From contig NZ_JACHHK010000002.1 in the NCBI RefSeq assembly GCF_014202755.1, forward strand, positions 1 through 64,000: a DNA stretch of 64,000 bases. Reading direction: 5' to 3'. The notes under the pieces were generated by a model, which worked only from the letters and a program-made list of their open reading frames with translations, was not told the DNA's origin and searched no databases. Below are positions 36,185 through 44,223 of the stretch, one piece after another (within the stretch, counting starts at the first letter, position 1; each line of letters begins with the position of its first letter). Source of the stretch: Catenisphaera adipataccumulans (GTDB taxonomy: Bacteria > Bacillota_I > Bacilli_A > Erysipelotrichales > Erysipelotrichaceae). Made by a program: the position numbers and the translations under genes.

Positions 36185-39100
36185 TTATTTATTTGCTTCT
36201 TTACGATGTTTGTTTAAGAAAGCGGCTGCCAGGGCTCCTGTCAGCATCGTACCTGCCACATAAACGATGTAGTCGGTTTCGGTGCCGGTTTGAACGCTCT
36301 TAGCGCTTTCTTTACTGTTTTCTGCTTGTGCAGCTTTCGTGTCTTTCACTTTGATAACGATTGCTTTGTCGGTATTCTTCGTCAGGCCGGCAATGTAATC
36401 TTCAATTGCCTTTTCGGCTTTGATCCGTGCAGCTACGGCATTTTCGTATGCGGCTTTTGCGGCAATCAAGGTCTTGCGCTTCTTATTGGTGTTTTCCTTT
36501 GCAGCTTCATAAGCGGCCTTCAGGTCATTTTCTTTTGCACGCAGAGCTTTATATTTTTCAACATTAACAGAAATCGGATTCAATTCATCGATCGAAGCGA
36601 CGATCGAATCATTCGATCCAGACTTGATTGATGTCCATGTGGTGATGGCATTGACAACAGCGGCCAGTTCAGAATCGGCTGTGCTCTTTGCGGCTTTCAG
36701 GCTTGCCAAATTATTCTCAGCAGTCTGCAGTTTTTCCTGCAAACTGGAAATTTCTGTATTCACGGCATCAACAGCAGATTGAGCGTTTGTCAGTGCTTCC
36801 TGAGCCGATTCAACATTTTCATCCGCGTTCTCATAAGCAGCTAATTGTGTCTGAGCTTTTGTCAAAGCGGCTTTCTTCGAATTTAAATCGTTCTTCAAAG
36901 CTTCAGCATTAGTACTTGCTTCATCCAAAGCAGTTTTTGTGGCTGTAACATCGGAAGTCAGTGTATCGATATCCGACTGTTTCTGATTGATTTCATTGTT
37001 CAGCGTGCTGATTGCATTTTGCTTGTCAGAAATTGTTTTCTTCAGAGCATCAATTTCTTTCTGAGCTGCTTCGGCATCAAAGTTGTTGTAGGCATCCACA
37101 ACTTCCTGCTTTGCTTTTTCGTCCGCCTGAGCTGCGGTCAGCTGCTCATTCAAAGCGGACATCTTTTGATTCATTTCATCCAAAGATGCTTTTTCTGTTT
37201 CCAGCTGATTCAGCAGATCCGTATAGTCTTTGTTTTCTTTGACTGCTTGATCATAAGCGGTCTGGGCAGCGTTCAAGGCTTCTTGCGCATTATTCTTTTT
37301 AGTTTCAGCTAAATTTAGAGCTTCCTGTTTTTCTTTGACATTGGTGTTACTTTCATCGACTGTTTTCTGCAGTTCATTGACTTTTTTGGTCATTTCTTCT
37401 ACAGCTGAATGCTTGCTGTTGTAAACATCCTGAGCATCTGTTACATCGCTGTCAGCTGTTGTCAGCTGTTCGTTCAGTTCAGCCAGTTTCTCATTGATCG
37501 CATCGATCTTATCCTGATCCGGACTGGTCAATCCCATAACCTTGTTATAGTAATCCATGAATTGCGATTCATAATCAGCAACACTCATGTCACCAGCTGT
37601 GTATTCACTATCGTAATCAAACGTCTGGCTAAAAACCGTGTCGTACTCTGAAGAGTTTTCACCAACAGCAAATCCTGTTGTTGTTTCGTAACCGTCCATA
37701 ATATTACGGTAATGACCTGTTTCTTCGCCGTTTTGTGTTTCAGCGTTTTCTTTTTCAATGGTATACCAGCCGTCAAACGGTCCGCCGTCGCCCATAACAT
37801 CGGTATTTTCATAACCCCATGCAAGGTTTTCAGCGACACCATACAGTGCAGAATGATCAATAATATCCTTGCTTGCAGAAGCCTGTACTTCAGAAATTGC
37901 CATCATTGCATTTGAAATATTTAATGCATTTAAACCATTAGCTTCACGCAAAGCATTGCAGCGTTTGATCAGTGCAATCGAATCCTTCATATGTTCCAAA
38001 GTCGATGTGTCTTTTTCATCGCCCAATACGATGTATCCGTCATCGATACCTTTCTGAATGATCTCGATGGCTTTCTGGTCATTGACAGATTTGAAGAATC
38101 CTAACGAACCCTGTTTAACAGCTTCTTCATCAACGGTTCCCACTGTCTGCAGAGAATCCAGTTCCGCTTTCAATGAACTGATCTGGTTTTCCAGATCCTC
38201 TTTCTTGGCTTGAGCGTCATTCAAAGCGGTTTCAGCAGCCTGTTCTTCTGATTTAGCGTTATCCAGATTTGTCTGAGCTTCGTTCAGCTGTGCAGTATAG
38301 CTGTCGTATTCAGCCTGAGCGTTGGTCAGATCTGTCTGTGCCTGATTGTAAGCAGCGGATGCGTTATCATACTGCGTTTGTGCGTTCTGCAAATCGGTTT
38401 TCGCCTGATCCAGTGCACTGGTATCATAAGCGTCTGCCTGTGCCTGCAGCTGATCGACAGTTGCCTGTTGGCTGGCAATATCGGTATTTAATGTAGAGAT
38501 CTGATTTTGCAGGCTGGTAACTTTATTTTGTGCTGCAGTTAAATCAGAATTTGCTTTTGCGATTGCGTCTTCATCCGTCATCGTCGATAAAGTCGATTGC
38601 TTGGTCTGCAGATCAGCTTGAGCTGTGCTTAATTCACTGTTCAGCGTTGACAACTGAGACTGCTTCGATGCCAGATCATTCTGAGCCTGTGTCAGAGAAG
38701 AAGTCTTTGTGTTGTAGTCGGCAGATAGTTTCTCTACTTTTGCGTTCGCTTCATCGTAAGCGGTCTGCGCTTTATCAAGATCTGCTTTTGCCTTTGTGAC
38801 TGCATCCTGTGCTTCGGCAATCTTTTCCGGTGTTGCTTCTTCTTTTTTCGCTTTTGCATCATCTAGAGCCTTTTCAGCATCCTTGACGGCCTGCTTCTTG
38901 GTTTCCAGATCTGCCTTCTTCGTTTTTAGATCGCTGTCCAGCTGGTCTTTTTCTGTTGTCGCCTGGTTGATCTGTGTTTGAAGTTCATTTACTTTTGCAT
39001 CTTTTTGTGCTTTCAAATCTTCTAGATCAGTATTGATAGAATTTTCAAGAGTTGTTCTATCATTAGCAGCGTCTGTGTACGCTTGATTTGCGGTAGCTTC

Positions 39101-39364
39101 CGTGTTTTCAGCAGTTGTTAAATCGGCGGCTGCGGTATTCATGTTGGACTGAGCAGCCGCTTCATTGACCGAAGCTGTTTCCAGGTCGTTTTCTAATTTT
39201 GAAGAAGTGCTCTGTTCCGTTACTGTTGTTTGATTGGCTTTCGGGGCAGAGGCTTCCTCCGCCATGACCGGAGCGGCCATGGCCGCCATAGCTGGCGCCG
39301 TACTTGTGACCGTAAGAGCGGCAGCAGCTAAAGTTGCGACATCTTTTTGTACAGTGATTTTCAT
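36185..39364 (-). CDS. wall-anchored coiled-coil surface protein with CAP domain
   Basis: 1059 residues. It has a signal peptide (1-36, ending APVMAEE) and a long Ala/Gln/Lys/Glu/Asp-rich coiled coil (about 50-420). A CAP (SCP/PR-1) domain (about 430-595) shows the family marks DHSALYGVAENLAWGYEN and GHYRNIMDGYETTTGFAVG. A second coiled coil (620-950) and a conserved basic segment (960-1020) follow, then SVQTGTETDY, a hydrophobic stretch and NKHRKEANK. The sorting motif is therefore VQTGT. The ATG has no Shine-Dalgarno but follows a structured leader shared with the neighbouring paralogue. CAP domains in bacteria have varied, mostly unknown roles. Likely a long stalk presenting the CAP head. 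Confidence 0.8.
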   Translation of the reverse strand: MKITVQKDVATLAAAALTVTSTAPAMAAMAAPVMAEEASAPKANQTTVTEQSTSSKLENDLETASVNEAAAQSNMNTAAADLTTAENTEATANQAYTDAANDRTTLENSINTDLEDLKAQKDAKVNELQTQINQATTEKDQLDSDLKTKKADLETKKQAVKDAEKALDDAKAKKEEATPEKIAEAQDAVTKAKADLDKAQTAYDEANAKVEKLSADYNTKTSSLTQAQNDLASKQSQLSTLNSELSTAQADLQTKQSTLSTMTDEDAIAKANSDLTAAQNKVTSLQNQISTLNTDIASQQATVDQLQAQADAYDTSALDQAKTDLQNAQTQYDNASAAYNQAQTDLTNAQAEYDSYTAQLNEAQTNLDNAKSEEQAAETALNDAQAKKEDLENQISSLKAELDSLQTVGTVDEEAVKQGSLGFFKSVNDQKAIEIIQKGIDDGYIVLGDEKDTSTLEHMKDSIALIKRCNALREANGLNALNISNAMMAISEVQASASKDIIDHSALYGVAENLAWGYENTDVMGDGGPFDGWYTIEKENAETQNGEETGHYRNIMDGYETTTGFAVGENSSEYDTVFSQTFDYDSEYTAGDMSVADYESQFMDYYNKVMGLTSPDQDKIDAINEKLAELNEQLTTADSDVTDAQDVYNSKHSAVEEMTKKVNELQKTVDESNTNVKEKQEALNLAETKKNNAQEALNAAQTAYDQAVKENKDYTDLLNQLETEKASLDEMNQKMSALNEQLTAAQADEKAKQEVVDAYNNFDAEAAQKEIDALKKTISDKQNAISTLNNEINQKQSDIDTLTSDVTATKTALDEASTNAEALKNDLNSKKAALTKAQTQLAAYENADENVESAQEALTNAQSAVDAVNTEISSLQEKLQTAENNLASLKAAKSTADSELAAVVNAITTWTSIKSGSNDSIVASIDELNPISVNVEKYKALRAKENDLKAAYEAAKENTNKKRKTLIAAKAAYENAVAARIKAEKAIEDYIAGLTKNTDKAIVIKVKDTKAAQAENSKESAKSVQTGTETDYIVYVAGTMLTGALAAAFLNKHRKEANK

Positions 39365-39503
39365 ATTTACTATTCAGAACGACATTGAAACTATTGCCAA
39401 AGGCGATAGACAAACCGCCTGCTCCCTTCTTCCTCATTTATATCCCTCGTCGTTCCTGCGGTTTGTTTTAAATGTGCTATTAAGCTGCGAACAATATTAT
39501 ATA
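39365..39503 (-). promoter_or_regulatory. structured 5' leader of the CAP/coiled-coil gene
   Basis: This segment closely matches the leader of the paralogue at 42100-42236. On the minus strand a TATAAT (39503-39498) starts it. CAAACCGC (39465-39458) can pair with GCGGTTTG (39418-39411), and GAACGAC (39455-39449) with GTCGTTC (39383-39377). The order A-B-A'-B' is that of a pseudoknot. The second pairing ends 12 bases before an ATG that lacks any ribosome-binding site. The element is a candidate cis-acting RNA. Confidence 0.5.
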
Positions 39504-39765
39504 ACAAATTGTGTCATATTGCATTAAAAAATATATTAAAAATAATACAATTAATGAAATTAATATGACATACCATACAAAATCGGTGATAAGTGTGGTG
39601 CCGGAAGATTTCAATTTTTCTTTCATTTCAACTGCTTTTCGTCTGAATAATAATAAAGCGTGGATGAATTTTCGTTAATATGATCAAAATAAAATAACTA
39701 TGTTGATATCGTTTGATTTATAATCGTTCTATATAGCGTTTCAAAGAACATTATTGATTAGAATC
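39504..39765. other. AT-rich intergenic region, no gene seen
   Basis: Between the leader of one coiled-coil gene and the terminator of the other I see only AT-rich sequence with short A/T runs. There is no ORF with a ribosome-binding site and no repeat of note. It probably holds upstream promoter elements for the minus-strand gene. Confidence 0.4.
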
Positions 39766-39793
39766 AAAAAAAAAAGAGGGAAGGCCCTCTTTT
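39766..39793 (-). terminator. intrinsic terminator of the second coiled-coil gene
   Basis: The stem AAGAGGG / CCCTCTT with loop AAGG has a long T run on the minus strand, directly after the stop at 39802. Confidence 0.9.
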
Positions 39794-39801
39794 GTAGAAA
39801 A

Positions 39802-42099
39802 TTATTCTTCGGATTCTTTACGATGTTTATTTAAGAAAGCAACTGCCAGGGCGCCGGTCAGAACCATGCCTGCTACATATACGATGTAGTTGGTCTCAGT
39901 GCCGGTTTGTACGCTGTTGGCATTGTTGTTCATTTTGATAACGATCGCTTTGTCGCTATTCTTTGTCAGACCCGCAATGTAATCTTCGATTGCCTTTTCG
40001 GCTTTGATCCGTGCAGCTACAGCATTTTCATATGCGGCTTTTGCGGCGATCAAGGTCTTGCGCTTCTTATTGGTGTTTTCCTTTGCAGCTTCATAAGCGG
40101 CCTTCAGGTCATTTTCTTTTGCACGCAGAGCTTTATATTTTTCAACATTAACAGAAATCGGATTTAATTCATCGATCGAAGCGACGATCGAATCATCCGA
40201 TCCAGCTTTGACGGATGTCCATGCGGCAATCGCATTGGCAACAGCGGTCTTTTCAAAATCGACTGTATTCTTCGCATTTGTCAATTTTGTCAGTTTCTGT
40301 TCCGTGTTCTGAAGTTGTTCCTGCAAACGGGAAACTTCCGCATTCACGGCATCAGCAGCATCTTGAGCGCTGGTCAGTGCTTCCTGCGCTTTTTGGAAAT
40401 CTTCACTCGCTTTCTTATAAGCGTTCTCATTTTCAGTTAATGATGTCTGAGCCTGATTTAATGCAGTTTGTTTTGCGGATAAATTGTTCTTTGAAGATGC
40501 GGCATCTGCTTTTGCGGTCTCAAGATCCGCATTTACTGATTCGATAGCAGAAGTTAATGTAGCAATTTCAGATTGTTTTTGATTGATTTCATTGTTCAGC
40601 GTGCTGATCGCATTTTGCTTGTGAGAAATTGTTTTTTTCAGAGCATCGATTTCAGCTTGAGCTGCTTCAGCATCAAAGTTGTTGTAGGCATCCACAATTT
40701 CCTGTTTTGCCTTCTCATCAGCTTGAGCAGCCGGCAGCTTCGCGTTCAGATCTGACAACTGCTTTTTCAAATTCGCTAAGAAGCCCTTTTCTGTCTGTAG
40801 TTTATACAGAAGATTCCTATAAGGTTTGTGTTCATCCCAAACTGTCTCGTAATTTGCTTTCGCTGTATTCAAATTCTCTTCCGCGCTTTTCTTTTTGCTT
40901 TCAGTACCCGTAAGAGTTGTTTCTTTCAAGGTCATATCCATGCCGCAGGCTTCAAGTTTATCAAGCGCTTCTTCTGCACCGTCGGGAAGATCCATACCAG
41001 GCTTATACCCAGACATCAGCGCATAGAAATTTGCGCTAGCAATCTCAAATTTTGCCTGCGCCTGATTGTAATCATATTGTGCCTGATCGTAAGCGGCCGC
41101 TACGTCATCGTACTTTGCCTGCGCTTCCTGTAAATCAGCTTGTGCCTGATCCAGTGCAGTGGTGTCATAGGCGTCTGCCTGAGCCTGCAGCTGATCAACA
41201 GTTGTCTTCTGGTTGTTGATATTCGTATTTAGTGTATTAATTTGACTTTGCAGGTCGTTGACTTTTGCTTTAGCTGCTTCCAAATCCGAATTAGCCTGAT
41301 TAATAGCATCTTGATTTGTCATCGCTGCTAAGTTTGCTTCTTTTTCCTGCAGATCAGCCTGCGCCTTGCTCAATTCATTCTTCAGTGTTTCTAATTGAGA
41401 CTGCTTTGCAGCCAAGTCATTTTTTGCTTGTTCCAGAGAAGAAGTTTTCGTATTGTAATCATCAGTCAGTTTCTTCACTTTTTCGTTTGCTTCATCGTAA
41501 GCAGTTTGTGCATTTTTCAAAACTTCCTGTGCTTTGGTTACAGCGTCTTTTGCTTCGGATACTTTTTTCTCATTTGCATCTTTTGTATTTATTGCCTCTG
41601 TCAATGCATCTTCCGCGCCTTGAACAGCCTGATTCTTTGTTCCCAGATCAGATTGTTTCGTTTCCAGTTCGCTGTTCAGCTGGTCTTTTTCTTTGGTTGT
41701 CTCTGTGATCTGTTCCTGAAGTTCGTCTGATTTGGCATCTTTTTGCTCTTTCAAGTTTTCCAGATCGTTGTCGATAGAATTCTTCAGATCTTCTTTTTCA
41801 GCGGCTGTGTCTTTGTACGCTTGATTTACGGAGGCTTCCGTGTTTTCAGCGGTCGTTAAATCGGCAGCTGCGGTATTCATGTTGGACTGAGCAGCCGCTT
41901 CATTGACTGAAGCAGTTTCCAGATCGTTTTCCAGTGTTGTCGAAGTGTTCTGTTCCGTTACGGTCGTTTGTATGGCTTTCGGAGCAGCGGACTCTTCAGC
42001 CAAGACCGGAGCGGCCATTGCTTTGATCGCCGGAGCTGCACCAATAACTGTAATAGCAGCCGCTAAGGTTGTGAAATCTTTTTGCATCGTGGTTTTCAT
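39802..42099 (-). CDS. wall-anchored coiled-coil surface protein, paralogue without CAP domain
   Basis: 765 residues, paralogous to the downstream minus-strand gene. It has a signal peptide (1-35, ending APVLAEE), the nearly identical segment ENDLETASVNEAAAQSNMNT and a long coiled coil. Where the other protein has its CAP domain there is only a short insert (GYKPGMDLPDGAEEALDKLE, then CGMDM). The C-terminal about 85 residues before the anchor are almost identical to the paralogue, ending NSVQTGTETNY, hydrophobic stretch, NKHRKESEE. It has the same leader and again no Shine-Dalgarno. Probably a fibrous surface stalk; partner unknown. Confidence 0.8.
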   Translation of the reverse strand: MKTTMQKDFTTLAAAITVIGAAPAIKAMAAPVLAEESAAPKAIQTTVTEQNTSTTLENDLETASVNEAAAQSNMNTAAADLTTAENTEASVNQAYKDTAAEKEDLKNSIDNDLENLKEQKDAKSDELQEQITETTKEKDQLNSELETKQSDLGTKNQAVQGAEDALTEAINTKDANEKKVSEAKDAVTKAQEVLKNAQTAYDEANEKVKKLTDDYNTKTSSLEQAKNDLAAKQSQLETLKNELSKAQADLQEKEANLAAMTNQDAINQANSDLEAAKAKVNDLQSQINTLNTNINNQKTTVDQLQAQADAYDTTALDQAQADLQEAQAKYDDVAAAYDQAQYDYNQAQAKFEIASANFYALMSGYKPGMDLPDGAEEALDKLEACGMDMTLKETTLTGTESKKKSAEENLNTAKANYETVWDEHKPYRNLLYKLQTEKGFLANLKKQLSDLNAKLPAAQADEKAKQEIVDAYNNFDAEAAQAEIDALKKTISHKQNAISTLNNEINQKQSEIATLTSAIESVNADLETAKADAASSKNNLSAKQTALNQAQTSLTENENAYKKASEDFQKAQEALTSAQDAADAVNAEVSRLQEQLQNTEQKLTKLTNAKNTVDFEKTAVANAIAAWTSVKAGSDDSIVASIDELNPISVNVEKYKALRAKENDLKAAYEAAKENTNKKRKTLIAAKAAYENAVAARIKAEKAIEDYIAGLTKNSDKAIVIKMNNNANSVQTGTETNYIVYVAGMVLTGALAVAFLNKHRKESEE

Positions 42100-42236
42100 A
42101 TTACTATTCAGAACGACATTGAAACTATTGCCAAAGGCAGATAGACAAATCGCTTGCTCCCTTCATTTATATCCCTCGTCGTTCCTGCGGTTTGTTTTAA
42201 AAGTGCTATTATGCTGCAGACAACATTATATAACAA
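42100..42236 (-). promoter_or_regulatory. structured 5' leader of the second coiled-coil gene
   Basis: The counterpart of 39365-39503. GAACGAC (42184-42178) pairs perfectly with GTCGTTC (42117-42111). CAAACCGC (42194-42187) pairs with GCGATTTG (42153-42146) with one C-A mismatch. A 13-codon ORF (MKGASDLSICLWQ) with GAGGG upstream starts in the leader at 42167. It is not conserved in frame in the other copy, so it may be incidental. Confidence 0.45.
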
Positions 42237-42411
42237 AATGTATTGTATTGTTCAAAAAATATAATGTAAATAACATAAATAATGTCACATTAACATTAGA
42301 TTAACGACATTTTACGCATTGTATATGAAAACATGAACGATAATTGATGAATTTCCGAGTGATTCCTATTTGTGATCTGTTTGTGAGAATCGTTACGATC
42401 GTTATAAGAAA

Positions 42412-42430
42412 TATTGATCAGCGATCAATA
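42412..42430. repeat. perfect 8-bp inverted repeat in an intergenic region
   Basis: TATTGATC / GATCAATA is separated by three bases. It lies in the otherwise featureless AT-rich stretch 42237-42506 between the coiled-coil gene and the FMN riboswitch promoter. It may be an operator or chance. Confidence 0.35.
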
Positions 42431-42506
42431 CAATATACAAACAGAAAAGATGTAAGCGGTATCGTAAAAATACTTGGGATTTTTTTCACAAATAGAGTCA
42501 TATTTG

Positions 42507-42535
42507 TTGCATGGGCTGGAAATATGTGCTAGTAT
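42507..42535 (+). promoter_or_regulatory. promoter of the FMN riboswitch operon
   Basis: TTGCAT (42507-42512) and TAGTAT (42530-42535) are 17 bases apart, placing the start about 15 bases before the aptamer. Confidence 0.6.
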
Positions 42536-42555
42536 ACGAGTGATCAATGAATAAG

Positions 42556-42665
42556 TTCTTCGGGGCAGGGTGAAATTCCCTACCGGCGGTGACAGTCCGC
42601 GACTCGCTAAGGCGACTGAATCGGTGAAATTCCGATACCGACAGTATAGTCTGGATGGTAGAAGA
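42556..42665 (+). ncRNA. FMN riboswitch (RFN element)
   Basis: All the conserved blocks of the RFN aptamer are present in order: TTCTTCGGGGCAGGGTGAAA, TTCCCTACCGGCGGTGACAG, a variable arm, CCGACAGTATAGTCTGGATG and GTAGAAGA. It is followed by a terminator and then ribU. FMN binding should favour termination and shut down riboflavin uptake. Confidence 0.97.
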
Positions 42666-42698
42666 CAAAAAACGAGATTTTTTCGTATTTTTGGAATC

Positions 42699-42727
42699 AA
42701 ACTCAGGCCTCGATGCCTGAGTTTTTT
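42699..42727 (+). terminator. riboswitch expression-platform terminator
   Basis: The stem ACTCAGGC / GCCTGAGT with a six-base loop is followed by six T. It lies between the aptamer and ribU and is the expected FMN-controlled terminator. Confidence 0.9.
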
Positions 42728-42776
42728 CGTTTCTAAAGAACTTACTCTTGAGGAAGAAAAGAGGAGAGTGCTTATT

Positions 42777-43400
42777 ATGAAAAAATGGAGCGTAAAAAAA
42801 CTTGTATTGACCGCGATCTTAGGCGGACTGGCCGGTGTGCTGATGTCATTGGGATTCTCACTGCCGTTCATGCCGACTTTCTACAAAATTGACTTCAGTG
42901 ATGTACCGAGCATCATCGCATTATTTACGATGGGGCCGCTGTCCGCAGCATGTGTTGAAGTGATCAAAATTGTCGTTAAGATCGCTACCGTCGGTTCTTA
43001 CAGCTTCGGCATCGGTGAACTGGCAAACTTAATTGCGATCGCGCTGTTCATCATTCCGACCTGGCTGATCTACAAAGCCATGGGCAAAACCAAAAAAGCC
43101 GTGGTGGCTTCCTTGTTCTTCGGTATGCTGATCCGTACAGGATTTGCCTGCTTCGTCAACGCATATATCACGTTGCCGCTGTATGCACGAGCAATGGGCA
43201 TGCCGGTTGATTCGATCGTGAAGATGGTCGCTTCGGTCAACCCAAGCATTACCGATCTGCGCAGCTTTATCTTGTTTGCGACGATTCCGTTCAACCTGAT
43301 CAAGATCGCTGCCAACTACGGTATTGGATACTTCATCTTAGTACGCCTGGCATCGGCTCGTACAGATGTAAATTTTTATAAACCGGAGAGTGCGTGCTAA
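42777..43400 (+). CDS. ribU: riboflavin ECF transporter S component
   Basis: A 207-residue membrane protein with about six hydrophobic segments, the substrate-binding subunit of an energy-coupling-factor transporter. The name rests on the FMN riboswitch and on RibU-like features (VLTAILGGLAGVLMSLGFSLP, FYKIDFSDVPSIIALF, GPLSAACVEVIKI). The frame is open from 42570, inside the aptamer. The ATG at 42777 with GAGGAGAG upstream is the real start. The ATPases and T subunit are not in the window. The next gene begins right after its stop. Confidence 0.93.
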   Translation: MKKWSVKKLVLTAILGGLAGVLMSLGFSLPFMPTFYKIDFSDVPSIIALFTMGPLSAACVEVIKIVVKIATVGSYSFGIGELANLIAIALFIIPTWLIYKAMGKTKKAVVASLFFGMLIRTGFACFVNAYITLPLYARAMGMPVDSIVKMVASVNPSITDLRSFILFATIPFNLIKIAANYGIGYFILVRLASARTDVNFYKPESAC

Positions 43401-44162
43401 ATGATGCGCTATCATCGGCTGACCACGCAGGAAATGCGTGAAGCCGACCGAGAACATGTTGTTGTTCTGTTACCCTTGGGCGCCTTGGAGCAACATGGAA
43501 ACCAGGCCCCCTTGGGAACAGATTGGATGATCGCGAATGCTTTGCCCGATTATATTGAAAAAGAGCTTGCACAGCGGGCATCGGATTATCCGCTGCTCGT
43601 CATGCCGGCGATGCCGATCGGACTGAGCACGGAACATAAAAATTTTTGCGGTACGGTCACTTTCCGGGCAGAGACTTATTACCATGTGTTGTATGATATG
43701 TGCGAAAGCCTGGCTCACCACGGTTTTCAAAATGTCGTTCTGCTGGTCTGCCATGGCGGCAACACCGCAATGGCGCAGGTCGTTTCACGCCAGATCCGCA
43801 GTGAATACGGCACAAACCTTTATGTTTGGAATGCCGGTGCGTTTGATGATCCCGAAGTGCAGGCAACCATTTCTCCGGACAATACATTTGATTTCCATGG
43901 CGGTGAGATGGAAACATCCATGGCAATGGCTATTGATGCGTCTTCTGTGAAATTAGAACGAGCGCAGGCCGGTCATGCTGCCAACCATGCACTGCAGGAT
44001 GGCATCGGCTGGATCGCCGAAGACTGGGTCACGGAGGACGGCACCCCTATCGGAATCGGCGGGGATCCCAAAGGCGCGACAAAAGAAAAGGGCGAGATCA
44101 TTCTCAAAGCCAGCGCCCGCGCTGTTGTTGATCGATTGATACAAATTCAGGAGCATCAATAA
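43401..44162 (+). CDS. creatininase-family amidohydrolase under FMN riboswitch control
   Basis: 253 residues of the creatininase superfamily, metal-dependent amide hydrolases. Ligand motifs are PLGALEQHGNQAPLGTDW near 26, VCHGGN near 115 and FDFHGGEMETS near 155. Members include creatininase, the archaeal FAPy deformylase ArfB of flavin synthesis, and MftE. Its ATG follows the ribU stop without a gap, so it should be co-regulated by FMN. This context points to a flavin-related substrate, for example hydrolysis of a scavenged flavin precursor or breakdown product. That is an inference and no substrate can be read from sequence. Confidence 0.82.
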   Translation: MMRYHRLTTQEMREADREHVVVLLPLGALEQHGNQAPLGTDWMIANALPDYIEKELAQRASDYPLLVMPAMPIGLSTEHKNFCGTVTFRAETYYHVLYDMCESLAHHGFQNVVLLVCHGGNTAMAQVVSRQIRSEYGTNLYVWNAGAFDDPEVQATISPDNTFDFHGGEMETSMAMAIDASSVKLERAQAGHAANHALQDGIGWIAEDWVTEDGTPIGIGGDPKGATKEKGEIILKASARAVVDRLIQIQEHQ

Positions 44163-44174
44163 TGCTCCTTTTTT
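44149..44174 (+). terminator. intrinsic terminator of the ribU operon
   Basis: The stem AGGAGCAT / ATGCTCCT is followed by six T. The stop codon of the creatininase-family gene lies in the loop. Confidence 0.9.
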
Positions 44175-44190
44175 ATGGGAAGCAGGCAAG

Positions 44191-44216
44191 AAAAAAGCGG
44201 ATGCATTTGCATCCGC
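44191..44216 (-). terminator. intrinsic terminator of the minus-strand membrane protein gene
   Basis: The perfect stem GCGGATGC / GCATCCGC has a four-base loop and six T on the minus strand, just after the stop at 44224. Confidence 0.9.
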
Positions 44217-44223
44217 ATAAGAA

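Noticed and set aside
39162-39437. 91-codon ORF overlapping the start of the CAP/coiled-coil gene
   Set aside because: It reads through the conserved leader and into the main gene in another frame. The matching frame in the paralogue stops after 13 codons, so coding use is not conserved.
36185-42099. CRISPR-like or tandem DNA repeats in the coiled-coil genes
   Set aside because: The repetition reflects Ala/Gln/Lys/Glu heptads at protein level; there are no regularly spaced identical DNA repeats.
42570-42776. N-terminal extension of ribU into the aptamer
   Set aside because: The added residues are a translation of the FMN riboswitch and terminator. The ATG at 42777 has a proper ribosome-binding site.
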